Below, piece by piece: positions 9,347-17,933 of a stretch of DNA of 64,000 bases; the first letter of the stretch is position 1; every line of letters starts with the position of its first letter. The DNA lies in NCBI RefSeq assembly GCF_018881655.1, contig NZ_JACVPX010000001.1, positions 186,001 through 250,000 of the forward strand, read 5' to 3'. The notes beneath the pieces were generated by a model. The model was not told where the DNA came from. It saw nothing but the letters and a program-made list of their open reading frames with translations, and searched no databases. Position numbers and translations under genes: made by a program. The DNA comes from Polynucleobacter sp. Tro8-14-1 (lineage in GTDB: Bacteria; Pseudomonadota; Gammaproteobacteria; Burkholderiales; Burkholderiaceae).

Positions 9347-9970
9347 TTAGCTTTCGATAATGTTGTTCATACGACAGAACAAAATCAAGTCTGCAATATT
9401 GTTAATGCCCAGCTTGTCAAAGACTCTGGTCTTATAAGTAGCTACTGTCTTATTGCTGATATGTAGCATTTCAGAGATTTGTTGGTTTGAGTTCCCTTTG
9501 CCCAGATATTTCATAACCTGTAACTCACGATCAGAAATTAACGCAAGCTTATCGTTGTCACTTAATGAGCTATTGCCATTTTTGCCATGAGTGAAAAAGT
9601 TATAGCCTTGGGATATGGCAACGCAGGCGGCTAGGATGACATCTGCACCTGCAGTTTTATTTACAAAACCATGTCCACCTAATGAGCGCACTCTCCCGCC
9701 ATAAACAGCCTCGTCCATACTGGAAAGAACCAGCATTCGAACTTCGGGATACATTAATCCGATACGGCGTATAACATCAAAGCCATCCGTCTTGGGCATA
9801 TCGAGATCCAAGATCACCATATTGGGGTTCACCTCTTTCATGGACCTAAGGCACTCCTCTCCATTCTGAGCTTGCCCTGCGATCTCAAATAGCAACTGGT
9901 CCTGCAACATACTTTTAAGAGCCATCAGCATTGCCGGATGGTCATCTACCAACATCACGCGTTTTCTCAT
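9347..9970 (-). CDS. NarL/LuxR-family response regulator (BvgA/EvgA-like)
   Basis: DNA-binding response regulator of 207 residues. The receiver domain (1-~120) starts MLVDDHPAM, carries phospho-acceptor Asp55 in VILDLDMPK, the conserved Ser/Thr position in LVLSSMDE, and Lys105 in GFVNKTAG. The LuxR-type helix-turn-helix is at ~144-200 (ISDRELQVMKYLGKG, ISNKTVATYKTRVFDKLG). The ATG overlaps the stop of the upstream EAL-like gene by one base (TAATG), and the hybrid kinase follows after 6 bp, so all three are probably co-translated. ISNKTVxTYKTR closely resembles the recognition helix region of BvgA and EvgA. Target genes are not known; autoregulation of the operon is plausible. Confidence 0.94.
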   Translation of the reverse strand: MRKRVMLVDDHPAMLMALKSMLQDQLLFEIAGQAQNGEECLRSMKEVNPNMVILDLDMPKTDGFDVIRRIGLMYPEVRMLVLSSMDEAVYGGRVRSLGGHGFVNKTAGADVILAACVAISQGYNFFTHGKNGNSSLSDNDKLALISDRELQVMKYLGKGNSNQQISEMLHISNKTVATYKTRVFDKLGINNIADLILFCRMNNIIES

Positions 9971-10812
9971 TACTTGTCTCCGTTTTGGTTTGGGTGTTGA
10001 TGAGGGTGCAGCGAAAAAATGGCTTTAGCGATACGGCTATCGTTAATCTGCAGCATCTGATGGCGGCTTACAGGCGACATCATGAGACCACCATAGGAAT
10101 GGTCGGCAATCAAAGTGGAGGCATTTTCTAAATCTTTTACTAATCCAATATTGCTGGCATAAATTTGTGTAGGTGAGTAGGGTGATTGCCTGAGTTGAGA
10201 AAGGGCATCACTTGCCATCTCACGCTCACGCATTTGACTCATATCAATATGAACACCTTCCAATTGCATCTCCGTGATCCACTGCAACTCTTCAATGCTT
10301 CCGGTGAATGTGAGGAAATGTAGTAATACACCAAGCCGTCGCAAACGAAGTAATCCTTCTTTGCAAGCATCAGCGCTGTCGGGCTCAGGAATAGTTTGAA
10401 TGCCGATACTGACCAAGCCCACTGGTAGACGTGAGTTCAGAATCAGCTCACTCATGGCATCCACGTAGCCGCTTGACGCTATGGCATACGTTGGTATTGG
10501 CAAAATTCCAGGAATAAAACGACCACTGCGATACCAATAGGCAATGGTGTCTAGGCCTTCCATAAAAAGGCGTAGCAATTGCATATCAGAGGTAGTCAGT
10601 AATGGTCTAAATAAAGATCCTGTCAGTTTGGTTCCCTTACAGTTAAAAATGGGTTCATGACTAATCGCTTGTCGTTTAGACCAGGATTGGTGTTCTTCAA
10701 GGGCTTGGTTACTAAGGCCAAGCCAGGGATCGCCACAGGCGTCTCGTACTTCCTGGAAGGGTTTGTTCTTCCATGCCTTTACAAGCGTGTACAGCCGGGA
10801 TTTCGGGCTCAT
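9970..10812 (-). CDS. Degenerate EAL-domain protein, probably without phosphodiesterase activity
   Basis: First gene of the signalling operon, about 280 residues, cytoplasmic. No strong family motif stands out, but the order of short blocks fits an EAL domain. In the 282-residue ORF numbering: FMEGLDTIAYW at 85-95 (for FEALLRW), LLRLRRLGVLLHFLTFTG at 156-173 (for LRxLGvxlALDDFGTG), LEGVHIDMSQM at 186-196 (for vdxlKIDrsfv), IYASNIGLVKDL at 219-230 (for vvAEGVEtxexl) and GGLMMSPVS at 243-251 (for GYxfskPl). The paired Asp of DDFG and the Glu of AEGVE are missing, so metal-dependent cyclic-di-GMP hydrolysis is unlikely. The third Met (10812) is preferred because GGAGA lies 6 bp before it; the ORF-track start is 10818. 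The EAL assignment is mine by eye and is moderately sure. Confidence 0.62.
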   Translation of the reverse strand: MSPKSRLYTLVKAWKNKPFQEVRDACGDPWLGLSNQALEEHQSWSKRQAISHEPIFNCKGTKLTGSLFRPLLTTSDMQLLRLFMEGLDTIAYWYRSGRFIPGILPIPTYAIASSGYVDAMSELILNSRLPVGLVSIGIQTIPEPDSADACKEGLLRLRRLGVLLHFLTFTGSIEELQWITEMQLEGVHIDMSQMREREMASDALSQLRQSPYSPTQIYASNIGLVKDLENASTLIADHSYGGLMMSPVSRHQMLQINDSRIAKAIFSLHPHQHPNQNGDK

Positions 10813-10888
10813 CAGCATTCTCCAATCGGTGACTATCCAGTCTAGGCAGGACGGATTGGAGCGGTAAGGGCTTTAGGCTGATTTATCT

Positions 10889-10904
10889 GTAGGAATTGAC
10901 CTAC
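10889..10904. repeat. Inverted repeat GTAGG-N6-CCTAC upstream of the signalling operon
   Basis: A perfect 5+5 bp palindrome with a 6-bp centre (AATTGA), about 75-90 bp before the EAL-like gene. It lies just downstream of the likely transcription start from the 10917-10922 minus-strand -10 box. It could be an operator for the encoded response regulator or a small RNA hairpin. Five-base arms can occur by chance, so this is weak alone. Confidence 0.35.
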
Positions 10905-10916
10905 CAGCCTGTCCCT

Positions 10917-10922
10917 ATTATA
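10917..10922 (-). promoter_or_regulatory. Putative -10 box of the EAL-like/response regulator/kinase operon
   Basis: ATTATA on the given strand reads TATAAT on the minus strand, a perfect sigma-70 -10 element about 100 bp before the first gene. No good TTGACA-like -35 lies 16-18 bp upstream. This is the usual look of an activator-dependent promoter. The box sits inside a small A/T-rich palindrome (CCTATT-ATAAA-AATAGG). Confidence 0.4.
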
Positions 10923-10962
10923 AAAATAGGCTAAATCCTTAAAGAATTTATGGTGATCCGCC

Positions 10963-10993
10963 CTTGAAATCCAGGGAATCAGACCTATATAAT
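10963..10993 (+). promoter_or_regulatory. groESL promoter: overlapping sigma-32 and sigma-70 elements
   Basis: CTTGAAA (10963-10969) preceded by CC matches the heat-shock sigma-32 -35 element. After a 13-bp spacer comes ACCTATAT (10983-10990), a partial match to CCCCATNT. The same bases can be read as sigma-70: TTGAAA (10964-10969), 18 bp, TATAAT (10988-10993). The last base of the -10 box is the first base of the CIRCE operator, so HrcA bound there should block transcription. Confidence 0.82.
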
Positions 10994-11019
10994 CAGCACT
11001 CCCTACATGCGAGTGCTAA
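10993..11019 (+). promoter_or_regulatory. CIRCE operator (HrcA binding site)
   Basis: TCAGCACTC-N9-GAGTGCTAA matches the CIRCE consensus TTAGCACTC-N9-GAGTGCTAA at every arm position but one, with the exact 9-bp spacer. CIRCE is the operator of the heat-shock repressor HrcA, and hrcA is present in this window at 50432. I saw no comparable site upstream of grpE, dnaK, dnaJ or hrcA. Confidence 0.95.
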
Positions 11020-11128
11020 AGAGGCGATTTATACCTAAATAACCCTTGGCTTCCGTGTGAAGAGATTATAAAGCATTGATTTATATAGTTTATTTAAATA
11101 GTTAACACTTACTAACATAGGAGAAGAG

Positions 11129-11419
11129 ATGAATTTGCGTCCCTTACATGATCGCGTAATCATCAAGCGTTTAGATCAAGAATCAAAAACTGCTTCCGGA
11201 ATCATCATTCCTGACGCTGCTGCAGAAAAACCTGATCAAGGTGAAGTATTGGCAGTAGGCCCAGGTAAACGTGATGACAGCGGCAAATTAAACGCACCTG
11301 ACGTCAAAGTAGGCGATCGCGTGTTGTTTGGTAAATATGCAGGTCAAACAGTAAAAGTTGACAGCGAAGAACTCATCGTGATGCGTGAAGACGACATCAT
11401 GGCTGTTGTACAGAAGTAA
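11129..11419 (+). CDS. groES: Co-chaperonin GroES
   Basis: 10-kDa lid of the GroEL folding chamber, a heptamer in the cytoplasm. The 96 residues have the classic sequence: [16 protein letters not shown], a mobile loop around [13 protein letters not shown] (binds GroEL), [15 protein letters not shown], and [16 protein letters not shown]. The ATG follows AGGAGA. groEL begins 28 bp after the stop, forming the normal bicistronic operon. Expression should be repressed by HrcA at the CIRCE site and raised by sigma-32 during heat shock. Confidence 0.99.
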   Translation: MNLRPLHDRVIIKRLDQESKTASGIIIPDAAAEKPDQGEVLAVGPGKRDDSGKLNAPDVKVGDRVLFGKYAGQTVKVDSEELIVMREDDIMAVVQK

Positions 11420-11432
11420 TTTCGGTATTTAA

Positions 11433-13097
<1,665 letters not shown>

Positions 13098-13137
13098 TAG
13101 CCGTTACTTTCCTCAGCCATCTGGCTGTAGAAATAAG

Positions 13138-13169
13138 AGCGCCTGGTTCAAAAGACCAGGCGCTTTTTA
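13138..13169 (+). terminator. Rho-independent terminator of groESL
   Basis: Perfect 10-bp stem AGCGCCTGGT / ACCAGGCGCT (13138-13147 and 13155-13164) with a 7-nt loop, followed by a T run. It lies 40 bp after the groEL stop. Confidence 0.93.
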
Positions 13170-13218
13170 TTTATAGGAGTAAGCTGTACCCAACATTACC
13201 ACTGGAACGGGCGTCAAG

Positions 13219-13953
13219 ATGACTGGTCGCAATCAAGCAACTCTCCTCATTTCAGCGGGTTTACTCTTACTGAGCTCCACTCTTCTTTGCGGGACTTCAC
13301 TCGCTCAATCAGCTGACTCTCAGCCAGTATTTCAGAAAAGCGTCTCAAATCTACGTAATCAGCGTTATTGCGAAGTTCTGGTAGGCAAGCGAGCTTGGCT
13401 CAATTTGGAAGTAAAGGTATTTAATACGCAAGGGCTTAATCTTTGCCCTGAAGCCCAGTGGAAGACTTTGACCAAGGAATCTATTGAGAAGTCTTTTGAT
13501 GCCTCATTTGTTTTGTTAAATGGTCCTCGCTATTGGACTATGGATGAAATACAAGCGGCAGGAACTACTGTCAATGACGTAAAAGAATCTTTTGGTGGCA
13601 TCGAGATGAATTTGCGAGCAACTGTGCAAGTGAGTTTGCTTAAGCAATTGATGGGTAGTAAGCAGTACAGCCCAAATGAAGTTACCCGCACTACCAATTT
13701 TGTATATAGAGCCGGTAGTGCTGTATACGAGCTTACCTCTCCCGCAGGAGAGGTTTATGTTATGCAGTCGTACTCACAGATTGTGAATCCTGCACTCAGT
13801 ATGAAAGATCTACCGGTACTGAGTGAGCAGTTGAAATTACCCGCTGGTTGGACTTACCGAAGCCGCGTACTCGATCAAGACCTTTCTTTGGTAGTCAATG
13901 GCATTGCCTATGTACTGCAGGACAATTTACTCAATAGCTACCAGAGAAGATAG
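13219..13953 (+). CDS. Conserved-looking secreted protein of unknown function
   Basis: I do not recognise a named family with certainty. The 244-residue protein has a clear signal peptide (MTGRNQATLLISAG then a leucine-rich core) with a likely signal peptidase I site after SLA near residue 29, so it should be periplasmic or secreted. Cys24 is not in a lipobox. The mature part is about 215 residues and soluble, with two cysteines (Cys51 in RYCEVLV, Cys76 in LNLCPEAQW) that could form a disulfide. Distinct blocks are FNTQGLNLCPE, ASFVLLNGPRYWTMDEI, SAVYELTSPAGEVYVMQSYSQI and VLQDNLLNSYQRR. The order and strength of these blocks suggest a real family. It lies after the groEL terminator and 13 bp from a convergent membrane-protein gene. 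Confidence 0.8.
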   Translation: MTGRNQATLLISAGLLLLSSTLLCGTSLAQSADSQPVFQKSVSNLRNQRYCEVLVGKRAWLNLEVKVFNTQGLNLCPEAQWKTLTKESIEKSFDASFVLLNGPRYWTMDEIQAAGTTVNDVKESFGGIEMNLRATVQVSLLKQLMGSKQYSPNEVTRTTNFVYRAGSAVYELTSPAGEVYVMQSYSQIVNPALSMKDLPVLSEQLKLPAGWTYRSRVLDQDLSLVVNGIAYVLQDNLLNSYQRR

Positions 13954-13966
13954 TTTGCACGGCAGC

Positions 13967-14758
13967 TTATTCCATTAGAGTTTGAGCTCTCAATAAGTCT
14001 GCGTTAAAGGAGTCGTACGGAAATAATTCGTTCGGGAACTCTAATGCGAAGATCACATAGAGAGCGAAGCCCATCAGTCCAAGGTAGATAAAAGTTAAAA
14101 ACCAATCTTCTTCATTCTTGACTGCCATAGCATAGCCGCTTAAGAGTGCGCTAATAGATAGTAGGGCAAATAAGAAGCGCTCAAGAATTACAGGGGGGTG
14201 ATGTCTTGCATTCAACATTCCATCCCTCAAGACTACCGTGAGATTATCGGCTTGGGGTCTCAAGATCTTGTCTGCCAATTCCCTGTTGCCAATGGGCGCG
14301 CGAGGAATACTCAGCATCATTAATTCATTAAACTCATTTAACTTATTGCCTAGGCGAGTGATGTTTTCATTCAAGTCGTCGAATGTATTAACCTCTTTGT
14401 ACAAAGCAAGACGATCTGCAAGAATTACTTTAAGAGAGTTGTGTACTTCAATCTGATCTTTTGGGCTAAGGTACTTGCTCGATTGGTAGACTTGGCTAAT
14501 GGCATCTGCTTGTGCGCGTATGAGGCTAATGCGCTTATCAAAATGCTCATTTGCACCCGAGAATGTAAAACCGAGAACCAGTGCCGATAATCCAAAGATG
14601 GAAGCTGCCAAAGAATCTCGAACAATTACCTTATCCGTGCGAAGCAGGCGGTATCTCCCAAACATCCAGCCTATCAATAAGAATGCCAGGATAGAGGTAA
14701 AAAATATTAGGAGGGCATCTTTAACAATATTTAGGTGATTCCCAACGAAATTTGGCAT
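13967..14758 (-). CDS. Bestrophin-like (DUF4239-type) membrane protein
   Basis: Inner-membrane protein of 263 residues, function unknown. Two N-terminal membrane segments (ALLIFFTSILAFLLIGWMFG ~14-33 and SIFGLSALVLGFTFSGA ~53-69) are followed by a long soluble region with helical stretches (~70-195). Two C-terminal segments follow (ILERFLFALLSISALLSGYAMAV and FLTFIYLGLMGFALYVIFALEFP). The sequence LVLGFTFSGANEHFDKRISLIRAQADAIS is the hallmark of the DUF4239/bestrophin-like group, whose members are thought, not proven, to be channels. It lies in the same direction as the transhydrogenase genes upstream but is separated from them by a terminator, so it is probably a separate unit. Confidence 0.78.
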   Translation of the reverse strand: MPNFVGNHLNIVKDALLIFFTSILAFLLIGWMFGRYRLLRTDKVIVRDSLAASIFGLSALVLGFTFSGANEHFDKRISLIRAQADAISQVYQSSKYLSPKDQIEVHNSLKVILADRLALYKEVNTFDDLNENITRLGNKLNEFNELMMLSIPRAPIGNRELADKILRPQADNLTVVLRDGMLNARHHPPVILERFLFALLSISALLSGYAMAVKNEEDWFLTFIYLGLMGFALYVIFALEFPNELFPYDSFNADLLRAQTLME

Positions 14759-14811
14759 AGCAAGCTCTTATAAGATGGTTTCGCTTTAATTAAGGAGTTT
14801 GCTTAGTGTAA

Positions 14812-14834
14812 TAAAAAACCGCCCGAAGGCGGTT
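14812..14834 (-). terminator. Terminator after pntB (minus strand)
   Basis: AACCGCC-CGAA-GGCGGTT hairpin (14817-14834). On the minus strand it ends in a run of T (the A run at 14813-14818). It lies 28 bp downstream of the pntB stop and has a stable GNRA-like tetraloop. Confidence 0.88.
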
Positions 14835-14861
14835 AATTATTTGATGATTCTTGACTCAGGC

Positions 14862-16229
14862 TTATTCAACCGCCTTGACCATCTCTTCAACCACCTTCTT
14901 CGCATCACCGAAGACCATCATGGTCTTATCCATATAGAAGAGCTCGTTATCTAGGCCGGCATAACCAGCTGCCATAGAGCGCTTGTTCACGATGATAGTT
15001 TTGGCTTTAAATGCTTCCAAGATCGGCATGCCAAAAATTGGGCTACCTGGAGTGCGTGCAGCAGGGTTCACCACGTCATTCGCACCAAGGACTAACACTA
15101 CGTCAGCCTGACCAAAGTCGCTATTGATATCTTCCATCTCAAATACTTGATCGTATGGAACTTCAGCTTCAGCCAAGAGTACGTTCATATGACCAGGCAT
15201 ACGGCCTGCCACTGGGTGAATCGCGTATTTCACAGTCACGCCATGATGAGTTAACTTTTCAGTCAATTCTTTGAGGGCATGTTGAGCGCGAGCCACTGCC
15301 AAGCCGTAACCTGGAACAATGATTACAGTGTCAGCATTTTCCATGAGGAACGCCGCATCTTCTGGTGAACCTGTTTTGTAATTCTTAGGGCCACCATCAT
15401 CGCCACCGCCGGCAGCAGCTTCAGCGCCAAAGCCGCCGAGCAATACAGCCAGAATGGAACGGTTCATTGCCTTACACATGATGTATGAAAGAATCGCACC
15501 GGATGAGCCTACGCAAGCACCCGCAATAATCAACACTGGGTTGTTTAAGGTGAAGCCAATACCAGCCGCTGCCCAACCAGAATAACTGTTCAGCATTGAT
15601 ACAACCACTGGCATATCAGCGCCACCGATAGGGATGATCAAGGTCACGCCCAATACCAAAGCAACGGCACACATTGCCAAGAAAGCTGCGTGGCTATCAC
15701 CCATGTAATAAGCAATACCAGCGCCAACCATTGAGACGGCCAAAATCAAATTCAGCAAATGTTGACCAGCGAAAGTAACTGGCTTACCACTGACTTTGCC
15801 GGATAACTTACCAAATGCAATGACAGATGCAGTAAAGGTGATGGCACCAATAAACGCGCCAATGAAAAGTTCAATCTTCTGTGCGCCAGTATGGTCATGC
15901 GCTGGATTAAATACAGCAGCAATCGCAATTAATACGGCCGATAAACCTACGAAGGAGTGCATCAAAGCAACCAACTCAGGCATCTTGGTCATTTGCACGC
16001 GCTTAGCAGCGAGCGTACCAATGATGGCGCCAGCCACAACCGCAACACCAATCAACGAGACGACTGGCTTGAAGTCGGGAATGAAGAAAGTGGTGACAAC
16101 GGCTAACAACATGCCAATCATGCCAAAAGTATTACCTTGACGTGAAGTGGTTGGTGAAGACAAGCCACGCAAAGCGAGGATGAACAACACCGATGAAATG
16201 AGATAAGAAATAGCGGTTATGTTTGACAT
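14862..16229 (-). CDS. pntB: NAD(P) transhydrogenase subunit beta
   Basis: Subunit of the proton-translocating transhydrogenase that uses the proton motive force to drive hydride transfer from NADH to NADP+. The 455 residues carry about nine membrane helices in the first ~280 positions (LVALMHSFVGLSAVLIA, FTASVIAFGKLSGKVSG, VVVSMLNSYSGWAAAGIGF). Then comes the NADP(H)-binding domain III (DTVIIVPGYGLAVARAQ, IHPVAGRMPGHMNVLLAEA, VLVLGANDVVNPAA, NKRSMAAGYAGLDN). It is last in the operon, 33 bp after the small alpha-2 subunit gene, and is followed by a terminator. The three-subunit organisation differs from the two-subunit E. coli enzyme. Confidence 0.97.
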   Translation of the reverse strand: MSNITAISYLISSVLFILALRGLSSPTTSRQGNTFGMIGMLLAVVTTFFIPDFKPVVSLIGVAVVAGAIIGTLAAKRVQMTKMPELVALMHSFVGLSAVLIAIAAVFNPAHDHTGAQKIELFIGAFIGAITFTASVIAFGKLSGKVSGKPVTFAGQHLLNLILAVSMVGAGIAYYMGDSHAAFLAMCAVALVLGVTLIIPIGGADMPVVVSMLNSYSGWAAAGIGFTLNNPVLIIAGACVGSSGAILSYIMCKAMNRSILAVLLGGFGAEAAAGGGDDGGPKNYKTGSPEDAAFLMENADTVIIVPGYGLAVARAQHALKELTEKLTHHGVTVKYAIHPVAGRMPGHMNVLLAEAEVPYDQVFEMEDINSDFGQADVVLVLGANDVVNPAARTPGSPIFGMPILEAFKAKTIIVNKRSMAAGYAGLDNELFYMDKTMMVFGDAKKVVEEMVKAVE

Positions 16230-16262
16230 AGTTTTGGTCTCTATATAGGTCTTGTTCTAGGT

Positions 16263-16601
16263 TTATTTGGTTCCAGCCGCATCAGCTTTAGGAGCTTTTT
16301 TCTTGAACATTTCAAGCATGCGACGGGTGACCATAAAGCCACCAAAAATATTGATAGACGCGAGAAATACCGCCACTGCACCAATGATGCTGGTGAGAGT
16401 GATTTCATCGCCACCGATAACTTCAGTTTGGAGCAATGCTCCAACGATGATGATGCCGGAGATGGCATTGGTCACCGCCATTAAAGGCGTATGCAATGCT
16501 GGCGTAACGTTCCAAACTACGTGATAGCCAACAAAAATGGCCAATACAAACACAGTAATGTTTTGAACGGTGAGGATGCTTTGAAAGGCAGCGAGATCCA
16601 T
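16263..16601 (-). CDS. NAD(P) transhydrogenase subunit alpha, part 2
   Basis: Small membrane subunit of 112 residues, equivalent to the C-terminal membrane part of E. coli PntA. It has three to four hydrophobic segments: [38 protein letters not shown] and [21 protein letters not shown]. The C-terminus [13 protein letters not shown] is typical of the family. It lies between part 1 (24 bp upstream) and pntB (33 bp downstream), in the order alpha1-alpha2-beta seen in Rhodospirillum rubrum and other bacteria with split alpha subunits. Confidence 0.95.
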   Translation of the reverse strand: MDLAAFQSILTVQNITVFVLAIFVGYHVVWNVTPALHTPLMAVTNAISGIIIVGALLQTEVIGGDEITLTSIIGAVAVFLASINIFGGFMVTRRMLEMFKKKAPKADAAGTK

Positions 16602-16625
16602 AGTGTTTCCTTAGTATTTTTACTA

Positions 16626-17756
16626 TTAGTTTTTGCGGATGGCTTGGCCATCACGACACATTAAGCAAGCAGTAACAATGTCATCATCACTTGGGATGAC
16701 TAAATTGGCTTCTTTATCCACAATGAGTTTCATGAAATCGAGCAAGTTACGTGAGTACAGTGCAGAAGCATCTCCTGCAACCATGCTAGCTAAGTTGGTG
16801 TAGCCAACAATTTTCACGCCATTCACATCAATTACTTTATCTGCTTGCGTTAACGGGCAGTTACCTGAACCGTTATCACCTTTGCCTGCAGCTAAGTCAA
16901 TTACGATCGAGCCTGGCTTCATATTGGCAACAGTATCGCTATGCAAAAGAACAGGTGGCTTACGCCCCGGGATCAATGCAGTGGTAATTACGATGTCGGC
17001 TTGTTGAGCGCGCTCTGCAACCAAGGCTGCTTGACGCTTCATCCAAGCTTCAGGCATTGGGCGAGCATAGCCACCAACGCCTTGGGCAATCTCACGCTCT
17101 TCATCGGTTTCATAAGGAACGTCAACAAACTTGGCGCCTAATGATTCGATTTGTTCTTTCGCTGCTGGGCGCACATCAGATGCTTCAATCACGGCGCCAA
17201 GACGTTTTGCTGTGGCAATGGCTTGTAAGCCTGCAACACCAGCACCCAAGATTAGTATGCGAGCTGCTTTAACAGTTCCTGCAGCAGTCATCAGCATTGG
17301 CATGAAGCGTTGATATTCGTTAGCTGCAACCAATACTGCTTTGTAACCAGCAATGTTTGCCTGGGAAGACAAGACGTCCATGCTTTGTGCGCGTGTTGTG
17401 CGTGGTGCAGCCTCTAAAGAGAATGCAGTAACACCTTGAGCAGCCATGGCTGCAATCATGTCGTTATCAAACGGATCGAGCATGCCCAGAAGAACGGCAC
17501 CGGATTTAATCTGTTTAAGTTCGGCTGCCTCGGGCGCACGTACTTTAAGAACGATCTCTGCACCAAACGCATCTGCAGCGCTACCAATGCTTGCGCCGAC
17601 AGATTCGTATGCGGAGTCAGGTTGACTGGCTTTTACTCCGGCGTCTTTTTGAATGACGACGGTATGACCTTGACCAATTAATTTTTTAACGGTTTCTGGT
17701 GTGGCGGCTACTCGAGTTTCCCCGGGCCTTGTTTCCAGTGGCACTCCTATGCGCAT
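16626..17756 (-). CDS. NAD(P) transhydrogenase subunit alpha, part 1 (NAD-binding)
   Basis: Soluble NAD(H)-binding domain I of the proton-translocating transhydrogenase, 376 residues, related to alanine dehydrogenase. Motifs are RIGVPLETRPGETRVAATPETV at the N-terminus, VLKVRAP, the dinucleotide fold ILILGAGVAGLQAIATAKRLGA with EASDVRP (~170-200), VGGYARPMP, and VITTALIPGRKPPVLL. The membrane part found at the C-terminus of E. coli PntA is missing here and is encoded by the next gene. First gene of the operon, diverging from mnmA across 177 bp. Confidence 0.96.
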   Translation of the reverse strand: MRIGVPLETRPGETRVAATPETVKKLIGQGHTVVIQKDAGVKASQPDSAYESVGASIGSAADAFGAEIVLKVRAPEAAELKQIKSGAVLLGMLDPFDNDMIAAMAAQGVTAFSLEAAPRTTRAQSMDVLSSQANIAGYKAVLVAANEYQRFMPMLMTAAGTVKAARILILGAGVAGLQAIATAKRLGAVIEASDVRPAAKEQIESLGAKFVDVPYETDEEREIAQGVGGYARPMPEAWMKRQAALVAERAQQADIVITTALIPGRKPPVLLHSDTVANMKPGSIVIDLAAGKGDNGSGNCPLTQADKVIDVNGVKIVGYTNLASMVAGDASALYSRNLLDFMKLIVDKEANLVIPSDDDIVTACLMCRDGQAIRKN

Positions 17757-17933
17757 GGCATGTCTCCAAAAGCAAAAATTTATAAAAAATCTATTTTAGT
17801 TAAATAGGGCTCGTTGCGCCTATTTACTCACCCCTAAGTCCTTTTGCTTGGTTTTTGCCCGAAATTCTGTGAAATCAGGCTAAGACTTCTACAATATGGC
17901 CTGTAAGCTTATATTGAATTCTCGCATTTTTTG

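Larger units (their letters stand above)
10819..11128. other. 310-bp divergent regulatory region between signalling operon and groESL
   Basis: The only stretch longer than 300 bp without a gene. From left to right it holds an inverted repeat (10889-10904), a perfect minus-strand -10 box (10917-10922) for the signalling operon, a plus-strand promoter (10963-10993), and a CIRCE operator (10993-11019). A leader of about 110-130 nt then runs to groES, ending in the ribosome binding site AGGAGA (11118-11123). No small ORF or tRNA-like fold was noticed. Confidence 0.8.

Noticed and set aside
11045-11072. Second promoter candidate (TTGGCT ... TATAAA) in the groES leader
   Set aside because: The spacer is only 15 bp and the -35 match is weak; the upstream promoter next to CIRCE explains the arrangement better.
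14862-17756. Split alpha subunit of the transhydrogenase as a possible frameshift
   Set aside because: The two parts are separated by 24 bp with their own start and stop, and the three-subunit form is normal in many bacteria, such as Rhodospirillum rubrum.
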